DNA of 64,000 nucleotides from Ceratorhiza oryzae-sativae (taxonomy: Eukaryota > Basidiomycota > Agaricomycetes > Cantharellales > Ceratobasidiaceae), in NCBI GenBank assembly GCA_030998015.1, contig JARWMV010000028.1, positions 62,001 through 126,000 on the forward strand, given 5' to 3'. The position numbers were made by a program, and so were the translations under genes. Every line of letters begins with the position of its first letter. Position 1 is the stretch's first letter. The notes beneath the pieces were generated by a model. The model was given only the letters and a program-made list of their open reading frames with translations. It ran no database searches and was not told where the DNA came from. Positions 11,245-21,774 of the stretch are shown piece after piece.

Positions 11245-11927
11245 ATGTACCACCCGTCCGAGACGCAGATCATGCCCCTGGAATTTCAAGGACCAGACTA
11301 CGCCTCGCCATACTCGTCCGCAAGCTCAAGCTCCTACCAGACCCAGGATCGATACGCGTCTCCGAGCTATAGCTACGGCTACGAAGACCAAGGCCGTTTC
11401 CCAGACACGACTTGGAACACAACTTGCCCTAGTAATGGCGGAGCCCAAATGCTACATCCTTATCAGGAGGGGGTAATGGGCTCGTTCCATGGTGCGGCCC
11501 AAGTCGAGGGTAATTTACATCCTTCTTGGGAGCAATGCCAAACGTCCGAACCATACCAATTCAGTAACCAAGCCATCGTTCCTTCGCAGCCTTACGCTCC
11601 TGAGCATCGTCAACTCAGTTCGAGCAATGAACCACCAGAGATATTCCCCCGGGACCAGTGGGATCATGGACCAGTTCGGGGTCATCAATGTGATATCTGC
11701 GGTCAAGGCCTCCGTCGTCCAGGTCTACTTGCCGATCACTTGAACACGCACATCGGCCTTCGACGTGAGTACCGCATTAATTAGAGGTACTGAAAAAGTA
11801 TTCATCATTCATATGTGTTTACCCAGCCCACAAGTGTCCTCACTGTGATATGGGGTTTGCGCAGCGCGGAAATGTGGATCGACATGTACGCACGGTCCAT
11901 GGCCATGGCCAAAGCCCCGGTAGCTAG
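11245..11927 (+). CDS. C2H2 zinc-finger protein, probable transcription factor
   Basis: The open frame starts with a Ser/Tyr/Pro/Gln-rich region (blocks YASPYSSASSSSYQ and SYSYGYEDQGRF) of the kind seen in disordered activation domains. The C-terminus has two classical C2H2 fingers. The first is CDICGQGL...ADHLNTH. After an intron (about 11765-11826, GTGAGT...ACCCAG) the second is CPHCDMGFA...DRHVRTVH, ending GQSPGS-stop. Paired fingers of this kind bind DNA in the nucleus. The start is uncertain. The same frame is open upstream to about 11000, including RKRPSIRTRGRPRP (basic, NLS-like), and is continuous through a spliced intron with the membrane-protein frame at 10549. I use 11245 only because it is the first in-frame ATG. 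An alternative is ATG 11004-11015 spliced over a 41-nt intron. Confidence 0.7.
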
Positions 11928-13721
11928 GGGGTTTGTCAAGCCCTACGGCGGCCTGGTAGATACGATGGTTGCCGTAATGAACCTTTTTTATTATCGTTTT
12001 TAATAGTTGCTCCCTGATTGTTGCATGTTTACCATACTAATGCCATTATGATTGTCACGAGAGTCGCTATTTGTGAACTTCAAGATAGCTTGAATGCGAA
12101 GGGGGTATTCCGAGGATCTACTACTCACAAAACCGCCGAAGTCTCCTATTGTCAGTTCTTCCTTCCTATCTCCAGGACAGGGCTTTTGATACGAAGTAAC
12201 AGGGCTGAGCCGACACGTGAAATGCTCAGGTGGGCCATTGTGTTGCCCAATCGGCACGGGGTCGTCTCAACGCGGTGGTTAGACCTCGCAATGCAGGCGG
12301 AGAATATCATATTCCGTGCTTTGAGCACAAATTCAACAAAGGCGTATGCATACATGCAACGGGCATTTGATAGTAATTTGTTACGCCTAGATAGAATAAT
12401 ACTGTGTAGGTAAAGGAAAGGTCTTCCAAACGTAGCCTCATCCCCAATATAATTAATAAAAGGTGGGTAATTCTTACATTTTTCTTGTTGTTTAGAGTCA
12501 CCAGGATCGCTGAACTTTACACCAAGCAGCTGGCGGTTAAGAGTAGGCTGTGCATCATCCACCCATTATTTGCTAGCTCCATTGATTCTTTCAAGCAACG
12601 GTCCCAATTTGTGCTTGAGCCGTATAGAGAGAATGAAAACAGGGAAGTGCAGAATGAGAGAACGGTGACAGGGAGGGTCATGTGACTTCATGACCGTGCT
12701 CTGTCTTTAGCACACTGTTTGGCTGTTTGACCTCTGTCCCCCTTTTGTGTCTCTCTACTCGCTTTTTTCGTGTGTTGGTTTAGACCGTTTGGACCGCTGT
12801 GTTCGTGTAACTCACTAAATATGTATGCAAAAAAAAAGGGGAGGGTCATGTGACCTGTGATATGCCAGGCAAGCTTGCGGCTCTCAATTATGGGTCAGCC
12901 ACTACGTGGAACGGAAACCAACCGCGGGCTGTCATATTGGCCGCAGCCCAAGCCACCAAGCTACGGCTTATAACAAGCCTAGCGTCTTGATCATGCCCCC
13001 CGGTCGAGCAACCAGACACTTCGTCCAGAGCCGCCCTTCTGTCGAGCCGATCCTATTCCTTTGATCGACTTACATCGGGGGTGGGGGTGGTAGGTAATTT
13101 GAGCGTGTTTATTTTTGATTGATCCCCACTCTCGTTCAAAGGCAGGTTATTCTGGGGGCGTGAGTCTAGACTTCACTCATCAGGGCGCGCTAGCGCCCGG
13201 TATTGGTCAAGCGCTTTCGTATGAGTACCCAAGGGGCGAACACGGGAACAAAATCCAAAGAATTGGTCCTAACGGGTCATCCAAAATCGATACTCGATTT
13301 TGTTGGCTGACTACGAGGAATCTATAAATACCTGTAAAAGCGTGTATCAATTCTTACGGGTCATCCATGATGCATTGTCTGGCACGTATTTAGCTCCACT
13401 GACACACAACTGTTGACTATGAAGCATAGCCCAGATTAATCTCGACAATACCGACTGATTATGCACTGTAATATATGCAACGATACTATCGGTTAGTGTC
13501 TCAGGAAACAGCGGCTCGAAAAGCAAGCACAGCACGACCCTCAGTAGTTCGTTGCTCCTTACATCAAAGTACTTTTGGACGAGGTAAGCACAAGTGAAAT
13601 TCGAGCGTTTCGATGATAATAGTGTGATAGCCCCCCGGATAACCTCAATCGGATCGCGGAGTATGTGATCACAGATGTTAAAGAATGTGTTGTGCTGCTG
13701 AAGGAAGAATTGTACAAGGAT
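11928..13721. other. No gene recognised; contains a 16-bp direct repeat
   Basis: There is no coherent coding signal on either strand. The only structure seen is an exact 16-bp repeat at 12671-12686 and 12839-12854. Confidence 0.35.
12671..12854 (+). repeat. Pair of 16-bp direct repeats GGGAGGGTCATGTGAC
   Basis: Copies are at 12671-12686 and 12839-12854, 168 bp apart start to start. The core TCATGTGA is a near-palindrome resembling an E-box. It could be a paired regulatory site or chance. No adjacent gene start was found. Confidence 0.5.
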
Positions 13722-14890
13722 TCATCCACAAAGACAGCGAGATAAATTCCAGCTATTTATTGGAGAAATGAAAGCGCTAACCGAGCGGCAGGAGGTGGCT
13801 GGCTTTTCAGCACGCTCTGTTGCCCAAACGAAGCTTCTCTCCACAATGGCACCTGCACGAAGGCTCTTGGGCTCGGGCCGGTTCTCCAGCTGGTGCATCA
13901 GCGTCTTGTCGCGAGCGCCGGGGATGTTATCCAGTTCTTCGCCATCCAATCCCTGAGAACGTGGCCGCTCCATCACCGGAAGGTCCGGCTCGCTCAGTCC
14001 TCTCGCTTCCTTCGCCGGTTCACCTAACAGCCTATGTGCCTCGCTAGATGGTGGCGCGAGTGGACCTGCCACTCGCCCAGATCCATCACAATGGTCTAAA
14101 ATTTTCACACTATCACAAGCAAAGCAAGTGGCGAGTATGCGCCGAACAAACTTGCCAGTTGGTGGGTTGCATGCTCCAGGGATGTACGAAGCTAAATGGC
14201 GATGATGAAGTAAATACCGAAATCCGTCATAACCAAGGTCACACCACCAACTGGCTGCACCGTCCCCGGTGCACCAGACAGCAGGAAGACCGTACCCGTA
14301 CATCGCGTCATGCGCGCCAAATCGAGCGCGCATGACGGAGCTTAAGTCCATCGACAACGCCAGCGATACGAAGAAATCTCGCATGTACAATAGGGTTTGA
14401 GCTCTGCCAAGTATACCGTGCGAGTGGAACCGCATACGGTAGTACATCGGCACGCGACTGAACCCGTAACACGTCCGTGACAAGACGTTACGGGAGAGCA
14501 GGGTAATAATCAAGCATAATGCTAGGGGTAAGCCACTTCAGCGTACGGTCCAAGCTCCTGACGGTGACCAGCACTCACCTTGGAATACAAGTGCGAACAA
14601 TGGCGGGGAGTCCGATCTCACCGATAGCGGTGTCCGAGACTCTCGAAACAACCGTTGAAAAGCCTACCAGGATCTTTGGGAAGTGGATTGTGTCTTCTGG
14701 GTCGACGGCCGGCGTACGAGGAGGGAGAATAAAGTTCAGGTCTTTTTATGTGGTGGGCGGGTGCAAATTCGGGCATGGCTGGTGGCAACGGCAGGCAAGC
14801 GCATACACTCACGTGAGATATGCGGACTCGTCCAAAAGTGGAAGTGGGTGTATGCGGTTTTGTGTCGTACCTATTTCTCGGCGATATAGC
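13722..14890 (-). repeat. Locus copy A of an inverted duplication; contains a 263-codon minus-strand frame
   Basis: This region matches 23930-25620 in inverted orientation. On the minus strand, 14513 to 13722 is open for 263 codons (GFSRVPMYYRMRFHSHGI, LGYDGFRYLLHHRHLASYIP, then an acidic/Pro-rich tail with LDGEELDNIPGARDKT). Further upstream on the same strand, 14600-14890 matches the other copy too, including the segment that reads FSTVV-RVSDT before a GTGAG donor. Copy B preserves YY-MRFHSYGI, LGYDGFQYLFHRRHLASYIP and LDEGELDIIPEARDKT. The conserved blocks suggest a once-coding gene, perhaps a membrane protein with a disordered tail, now diverged. I recognise no domain. Confidence 0.6.
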
Positions 14891-16554
14891 TCAACAAATC
14901 GGCTGAGAAGCCCCATTGTATGGGCGTTCGGATGGGTCTGTTACTTCAATCCAAGAAAGGACGACAAATATCGCAACGTTTCTAACTTCACCACACATTT
15001 GGCCGCGAGGTGATGGTGAGATGTAGACTACACGGTTGCCTAACTCGTCGCCCAATGACAGAGACAGGAGTCATTCCTGAGGACCTTTTCGGATCGGTGA
15101 GTTATGCTTCATTTACCTTAACCATAGCATTCTCCAAAATGGCTATGCTGGACGGCGTCTTGCTGGAATTCTAGCAAGGTTCAGAGGTTGAGCCTGAGCT
15201 AGAGTAGAGAATTTCAAACCCAACGGATTGTCGCGCGTCGAACGAGCAGGAGTATTTGCAGCGTAGCCCTAAGAGGCGCAAGCCTGCGACCGGGGGCTAT
15301 AAATCAAGAATTGATCTACTCCCACTCGGACATTATGGGAAGCATACGATTTTATCGCGGGCTACTTCCCCCTCTCGTTCGAAATCAAAATTGTGTATGT
15401 CGGCTTCGATCAAACCCAAGGTCAACCAATAACTGAACGACTCGTATAATATATACATGTATGCATGTTAGGTGTTCCAAGTAATTGCGCGTTCACATTT
15501 CCGACAAGCACTGCCGATAAGTCCAATCGATTCGACTTTTTTTTGTTCGTGGGAACTCGTAAGCGACACAACCGAAAAGAGCAGGGAAAAACGCGTAACC
15601 ACCCGGCTGCCGACTGAAAAGATGGACGTCCCTTGATAAATCGAATACTCGTTTGCGGTGCGGCATTTGTCCTTTGCTGCGGGGAAATCTAGCTCTTTTT
15701 TGACGCGTGGATTGCCGTCAAGTGACAACAGCGAAAGAGGCTGCACAGCACCACTCGGCAAACGATCTCCGGAAGGTGAAAATGCATATTTCCGGCGGTT
15801 TGGATGGTAATCCCGGCTGGGCTTGTGCGCTCGCGGGGCGAGCTCCTGGTCGTCCAAAGGGAGGGGAGAAGACGAGGGAGCGCCTTTGTCCCTCGCATCT
15901 GGGGCCGACGGCCGGAAAAATCCATGCGTGATCGAAGGGAAGTGTCATCAACGCGAGTTGTATTGTGGTCTGTTTGGTTTGGGGTTGTCGACGACGAGGG
16001 GTGCGCAGCTCGCCCCGAAACACACACGAGACCCAATGCGCGGACAGGACGGACGCCGTGAGGGACGTGGAAAATGAATAAGATCGACAGGAGCGATGAC
16101 GCATGATGCGACTAAATATAGGAGGCGGGCGGCGGGATGCGGGTGTGACGGTGCCAAGCCATCGTCGCTTCCGATGCCCCACGACGTTTCACTCGCCCAG
16201 CAGGAACCAGCGGAAATCCTGAACTTTGCGGTGCATGCGGGCCAGACCAACAGTGCGCCGGTTTTGCCGGGCGTGTGCGACGCGGTCGTCGGGGTGCCTC
16301 ATCCGGCCCACATAGGCCCGGATACAAAAAAATCGTGTAATATCGATGCGACCCTGGTGATGTTCCTGCACGGGCCTGGGGCGATGGCAAACACTGCTCA
16401 GGCAATCGTGGGGTTGCGTGAAACGACTTCGAGCCATCTCGCCCGCTCACGAAATCGCCAAGAAAGGCGAGCCGAAGACTGAATTCGCCCGCAGCCGCGT
16501 GGTAAAAAAAAGGATCCGGTCGGTAAGGAACAAAGGCCCGGGCTTGGAAAAAAG
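14891..16554. other. No gene recognised; upstream region of the lyase gene
   Basis: No supported reading frame was found. From about 15700 the sequence becomes GC-rich and may hold the promoter of the lyase gene at 16729. Confidence 0.35.
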
Positions 16555-16561
16555 TATATAA
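16555..16561 (+). promoter_or_regulatory. TATA box of the PL14-like lyase gene
   Basis: TATATAA lies about 170 bp upstream of the ATG and is followed by a long pyrimidine-rich leader (about 16585-16700), a common arrangement for well-expressed fungal genes. Confidence 0.5.
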
Positions 16562-16728
16562 TGTCGCCGCGCTGGCCAACCGTCGGTACTTCCCTCCCCC
16601 CTTCCTCCCCCCTCCGCCCCCCTTTTTCTCTCAACACCCGCACGTCTCGACGACGCTTCGAATCATCGACTTTCGCTCGCAGGACCCTTCTTTTTTCGCG
16701 TTCATTCAGCCTAATTAACTCTATTGAA

Positions 16729-18028
16729 ATGCATTTCAAGACTCTTCTCCTCGCGGGCTTGACCTCGCTTGCTGCTGTTGCGGCTCTTCCGTCCGGTGCC
16801 TCTGCCCACGACGGCCACATCGCTGCCCGTCATCATCGCTTTATCCGCCCCCGCAAGGAGACCGCCCCGTCGTCCAAGAAGCGTTGCGCGGCGTCGACCA
16901 CCTCGTCCAGCGCGGCGCCAGAGCCGACCGACGACCAGGTCGGCAACCTGGCCATCAAGCCCACTTTTACTCTATCCACCAAATCGGCCAAGTTCACCAC
17001 GATCAAGACCAAGTCCCAATCGGCGACCGGCACCGATACCTCCGATGTTGCCGCCCCGACTGGAGGCACCGGTGGGATCTCGATCAACGACAAGCTTTTG
17101 GCGATCTTCCCCGCTGGTGTCAAGGCTGGCATGCCCAAGTGGTCTACCAACCCAGTGCGTATCCGATGCTCCCATTCGGTTACCGACACTTGCTTATATT
17201 TTGTCGCGTTTGACAGGCTGTGAGCGGTGCGATCGCGCTCAGCGACTCTAACCTTGGCGCGACCAAGGTCATGAAGACTCTTTCGCACCCGGTCGTCACC
17301 TTCCAGGGCAAGAAGGCTCAACAGGGTATGTCAACACTGCGGGAAAAAAAAAGAAACAAACGTACTGACATGACCAATAGTCTCATTCGCCAAGAACAGC
17401 TACGCTTACCGTGGAAACGCTCCGGGTGGCATCTCCATGTACGCGCTCGGGCCTTCCGACCAGCAGATCAGCAACGCCAAGGTCTTGACCTTTTCCTACT
17501 CGGCCTATTTTGAGGATGGCTTCCAGTTCAACAAGGGCGGAAAGATGCCGGGCATGTTTGGCGGCACCAGCAGCGACGATACCGGCTGCTCGGGAGGCGA
17601 GGGTCGTGTCGACTGCTTCTCTCTCCATGTGGCGCGAGGGCGGCAAGGGTGAGCTCTACGCCTACCTCCCAACCGACTCCAAGGCCACGAACAAGGCTGC
17701 CGTCTGCTCCAAGACCAACACCTCGTGCGACGCTGACTACGGCTGGTCGCTCGGCCGCGGCGCGTGGACCTGGACTCCCGGACAATGGCACACTATCGCA
17801 CAGAAGATCACTCTCAACGATCTTGGCAAGGCCAACGGTGCGGTTGACGTTTACCACAACGGTAACCTTGTCTACTCGGCCAAGAATATCATCATCCGCA
17901 GCCACAATACTGCCAAGTTCCGTGGTGCCATGATCCAGTCCTTCTTTGGCGGCCACACTGCCGAGTGGGCCTCTCCAAAGGACCAGAAGGTCTACTTTGC
18001 CGACTACTCGCTCGCTGTCCTCGAGTAA
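16729..18028 (+). CDS. Secreted polysaccharide lyase, PL14-like, with an apparent frameshift
   Basis: This resembles fungal family PL14 lyases, which cleave uronic-acid polysaccharides such as glucuronan by beta-elimination outside the cell. It has a clear signal peptide (MHFKTLLLAGLTSLAAVAALP), then a Ser/Thr/Lys-rich linker, then the catalytic domain with motifs SYAYRGNAPGG, LTFSYSAYFEDGFQF, KGGKMPGMFGG, GELYAYLP, GYGWSLGRG-like DYGWSLGRGAWTW, DVYHNGNLVY and IIRSHNTAKFRGAMIQSFFGG. Introns at 17155-17216 and 17326-17380 splice in phase. The frame breaks near 17620-17630. CSGG...DCFSL is in one frame and MWREGGKGELYAYLP in the next, and removing one C restores a continuous family-like sequence. 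This could be an assembly error or an inactivating mutation. The family call is from motif memory, without a search. Confidence 0.8.
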
Positions 18029-18745
18029 ATGGCTCCACTCGACTTCATGCCCTCCCTGCACGACAGTCTTTTCTCCCCATAACTGCACTTCATTGGCTGT
18101 CCCCTCCCCCACTCCTGCACTGAACTCGTGATTCCAAGCTGAATCTACGCTCTCTTAACACATACAGTCTTTTTTTCGGGTTTTATTCTCTCAAGACAGG
18201 TTCTCGATGCTGGTCTCTTTAGTTTTCCCTGGGCTGCGTCCCACTGGTTTTTCCTTTTTCTCTCTTGGTCGTTGTACGGCCCTAGTACGAGGGGGAAGGA
18301 AGAGAGCTATAGTATGGCAAGCCGGTTGGTGTATTGTATACGCTTGTCTTGTTCGCTTTGCTGTAGCCCTTTTTGTTGTTACAATTGATTTGAACCCGCT
18401 TGACGGGCACTTTTGACTGAAATCAGTGCATGTGTGATCACAAACATGAGTCACTTCTAAATATTTGACATCCGGTCCCTCTTTTGCATATACACTGCAG
18501 CTCCCGCCAATATATGCGTTGGGTTTGAACTTGGATTGTACGAAACATCCTAGTGTCCCGTTGGTATGGCCAATCGGAGCCCGCCTTTTCTAACTCATTG
18601 TCTGAACGTGAAGGGGTAAGAAATTTGAATGAATCTTAGCAAGGCTAGGACAAAAATTTGAACGACAAATGGCATCCCGTATGTGCATGCAATACTGCGA
18701 CTTCGTTTAGCGATTTCATGTCAGAATTGCTCGAGTCACGAACCA
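18029..18745. other. Intergenic between convergent genes
   Basis: 3' flanks of the lyase gene (+) and the F-box gene (-). Nothing else was recognised. Confidence 0.4.
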
Positions 18746-20538
18746 TCACTTGTCCTTGGACTTTAGTGATTCGAGAGCCTCATTCAGTTTAGCAACAGCC
18801 ATTTTATGACTTTCCGCCTCGCCATAGCTCCATTTCAGCGAATGCGTTTCGCATCTCACGTTTGGCCACACCCCATATATGTACCTGCACCAGCTCGGAT
18901 ATCAGAAATTCGGCCACGGGGATTCAAAATTCAATCAACCGACCTGGCAGCGTTGAGCACACTTTCCGGGTCAGGAACCTCGTCGTCCGCGCGTTCTTTG
19001 ACGGATCTAAAGTACGACCAGCTTGACAGAACCACGTTATGTCCAGCCGCGGGTTCATGAGCTTCCACATGCGCATCACCAAGCGGAACGGTCCCGATTA
19101 CGAGCACTCGCAGACGCGGAAGCGAACTAGCGAAGAGACGAAGATCTTGGGGTTTGATCTCCTGGAGTTCCATACGGAGTTCTTCGAGATGGGGAACCGA
19201 GGCAAGCAAGTCTGGCCACTCGACTGGTGGAGGTGGGATGTTGCGGACCTTTGGCTTTTCTTCACCGTCTTCGTCGTCTTCGTCGTCCTCGTCGCTTTCG
19301 CTCTCTTCTTCGCTCTCGGAGTTGGCTTTCGAGTACAACATGACTTCCCCCAGGTCAGCGACTGGAGAGGCATTTGCTTGAATACTTCGATCGCTGGCCA
19401 AGAGGCTACAAAGTAACCATAGTTGCCTCGCGGTAGGATCATCAAGTCTTTCAGATGTGGGGTATTCTGTCCCAGACTGGCAATAGCAGCTTCAGATCGT
19501 GTTTGGTCGGACAGGTTTTCGTCAAACGACGTGTCTTCAAACACGATGGTTGCAGAGATCAAGTTTCGAAAGAGTACCGGGGCCTTGCACAAATGACTCA
19601 TAGTGAATTCATACAAGCCATGTAAGCAGAGGTGTCGAAGCGACGGGAACAAACTGTCAGATAGGTTCAGCGGAATGTCGTCAAAGGCCCACTCCTCCGC
19701 CCAATCGTTGCATAGGGACAGCGTCTTGAGATGAGCGAGTTGCCCAATAGCCTCAAGCAGCTCTTGGTGTACATGAGCTCCGCTGATGGCTAGTGACTGA
19801 AGCTCGTGTAAGCTAGCTAGATTGTTGTATACAGGGGCGCATTTTTCGATGCTGGACCCGCCTATCTTGAATGGGAATAAGCTTAGCGTCTGGATCTTGG
19901 GGCAAGTATGCACTATCCGGTCGATGAGATTGAAAGAGACGTCTTGGTCGACCCAGATATGTTCTGATTGCGAGTTGTCGAAGCAATGCCCTGCGCCAGC
20001 TTGCATAAAATCAACCCCTAGTAGACCGGGATACAAAAACCGGGAAATCCAGCCAATAAGACGACCTTGTATCGCGTGGACGATGATGTACCGCAAGTTC
20101 GGAAATGGGTTCCTGTTCGCATCGTTGCCTAGCCAGTTTTCTGGAAAGTCGATGGAGTATGGACGAGATGCTCTCAGTGTTTTCACGAATGGTGCGTGGT
20201 TGTTGAATTGGGTCATATCGGCATTATTAGGAAAGTTAAACACCTAAACGCGTGGGTTTAGCAAAGGTATCCAAGCAGCAAATAGTAATTGGATTCACAT
20301 AAGAGTTCGGATTATCCTCGCTGGGTCCTTTGATCCTCATACCCGGGATCAGGCGGAGCGCAAGCCCAAGGTCGGCGTCCTCCCAAACAATGGGTAGGGT
20401 AGAGGCGTAGGTACGGCGAGACAAGTAGAGCAGCTTGACAAGTTCTTCCTTTGGCAACAAGTGGCAGATCATGCGCGAAAGCTCTGATACTTCTAGTACC
20501 CGCTGGGCAGAGGTGACCCGAGACGGCGATGATGCCAT
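18746..20538 (-). CDS. F-box-like protein with leucine-rich body, copy 1, with an apparent frameshift
   Basis: The N-terminus (MASSPSRVTSAQ, then VLEVSELSRMICHLLPKEELVKLLYLSRRTYASTLPIVWED) is a degenerate F-box of the basidiomycete type, expected to bind Skp1 in an SCF ubiquitin ligase. An intron at about 20240-20294 joins it to VFNFPNNADMTQF. A body with irregular leucine-rich repeats follows (LHELQSLAISGAHVHQELLEAI, LAHLKTLSLC, FPSLRHLCLHGLYEF). A very acidic run (SESEEESESDEDDEDDEDGEE) precedes VPHLEELRMELQEI. A last exon after an intron at about 18884-18944 encodes GVWPNVRCETHSLKW and ends at 18746. The frame changes by one base near 19350-19362. The paralogue at 44002-45759 is continuous there and has the same exon layout, which supports this model. 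The start at 20538 was chosen to match the F-box spacing. Confidence 0.75.
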
Positions 20539-21714
20539 TGAAGCCGGATGAAAAGAAATTGAGCGAATTTCAGAAAAGAATATAGCGTTCGAGGGCAACC
20601 GCCAGGGTGATGGTTGTGCACTGCAAGACTGCAGTGTGGTGCGTCATTGTCAACGTGAGCGAGCGAATTCGGCCACGACCACGAGCGCGTGGAACCCGGC
20701 CTCAATCAACACTGGTTGATCGGGCGTGGATCGAACTTTTTGATTCCGATTGCACTGCCATTTTCATGTGTGGTCTGGATCCTCATAACTAAGAACGAGT
20801 GTTTTTCAAGTAATTCACAACGTGCCGAATTCCGAGTCCACTATTCGGCCGATGCACCAAATGTCTAGCCGCTAGCCCCGATGGCAAAGGCAGCTGCACC
20901 GAAATCCCTCTAGTCGCTCATGACACACCAGCCTCTTCGTTTTTCCGGGGCAGCTCCCATCGCAAAGTGAACATATTGAGGCACCCCAAACCCGTCGCTT
21001 TGAAAATCTCATCGGTGCGACCTCAGAATGGCGCGTACTCTAACTTGTTGCGTCACGGAGAATCATTCGTCCTCCTCGCTTCAACCTCAACTGTCTCATA
21101 TACTCTTGACTAGGTCCAAATGTGCTTACTCATATCTGGCATATCCATCGTCTAAATATTTTCCCTTGACACACCTCCGATATCTCCCCGATAAACGGTA
21201 CTCAAAGGCTTGTATCACGAATAAAACTCCCCTCTTTGGTGGGCTGCAGGACGAGGGTATGTTATACAGGAAATCCTAAATTGGTGGTGCTCGGCACTAT
21301 CGGCCCCCAAGCCCCGCCCAAAACACTCCAAGTACAACTTGGCGACGTGCAGATCCAGTGTTTCATTGAGAGCACTCTTTATCCCCTGAATTTGAACACC
21401 AAGATCCTCAGCTGACTCGGCATCTACCCAAGGACCCCCGTTTGATAAGTGTTCTAATTGCCAAGCTTGACAGCGAGGATTTGTGGCGCCGATGGGCGCT
21501 TGACGTTTGAAGTTTATTTCCCAGGCCAGACAACTAACAAGCCATCGAGGTATAAATGCCGGTGCGGAACACGTGTGGGGCATGAACTGCGGGGAGTGGC
21601 GCGACGGAATAACGCAAATGAAGGATCGGTCCGTGATTCCTCGAACCGGTTGGTGTAGCGACTTGGGCCAGGATGACATGGCATTCGGAACATTCTGATG
21701 ACAGTGACCCCGGA
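20539..21714. other. Intergenic, divergent promoter region
   Basis: Lies between the divergently transcribed F-box gene and the DUF6534 gene. No other gene was recognised. Confidence 0.4.
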
Positions 21715-21720
21715 TATAAA
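21715..21720 (+). promoter_or_regulatory. TATA box of the DUF6534 gene
   Basis: TATAAA sits 60 bp upstream of the chosen ATG at 21775 and supports that start. Confidence 0.5.
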
Positions 21721-21774
21721 CTCAGGCCTGGGAAGAACTCCTACTTGGGAGACGATCATACCCGCTACAACATC

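Noticed and set aside
17580..17640. An intron with a GC donor that would remove the lyase frame break
   Set aside because: It would be about 44 nt with poor signals and would delete conserved residues. A one-base indel is simpler.
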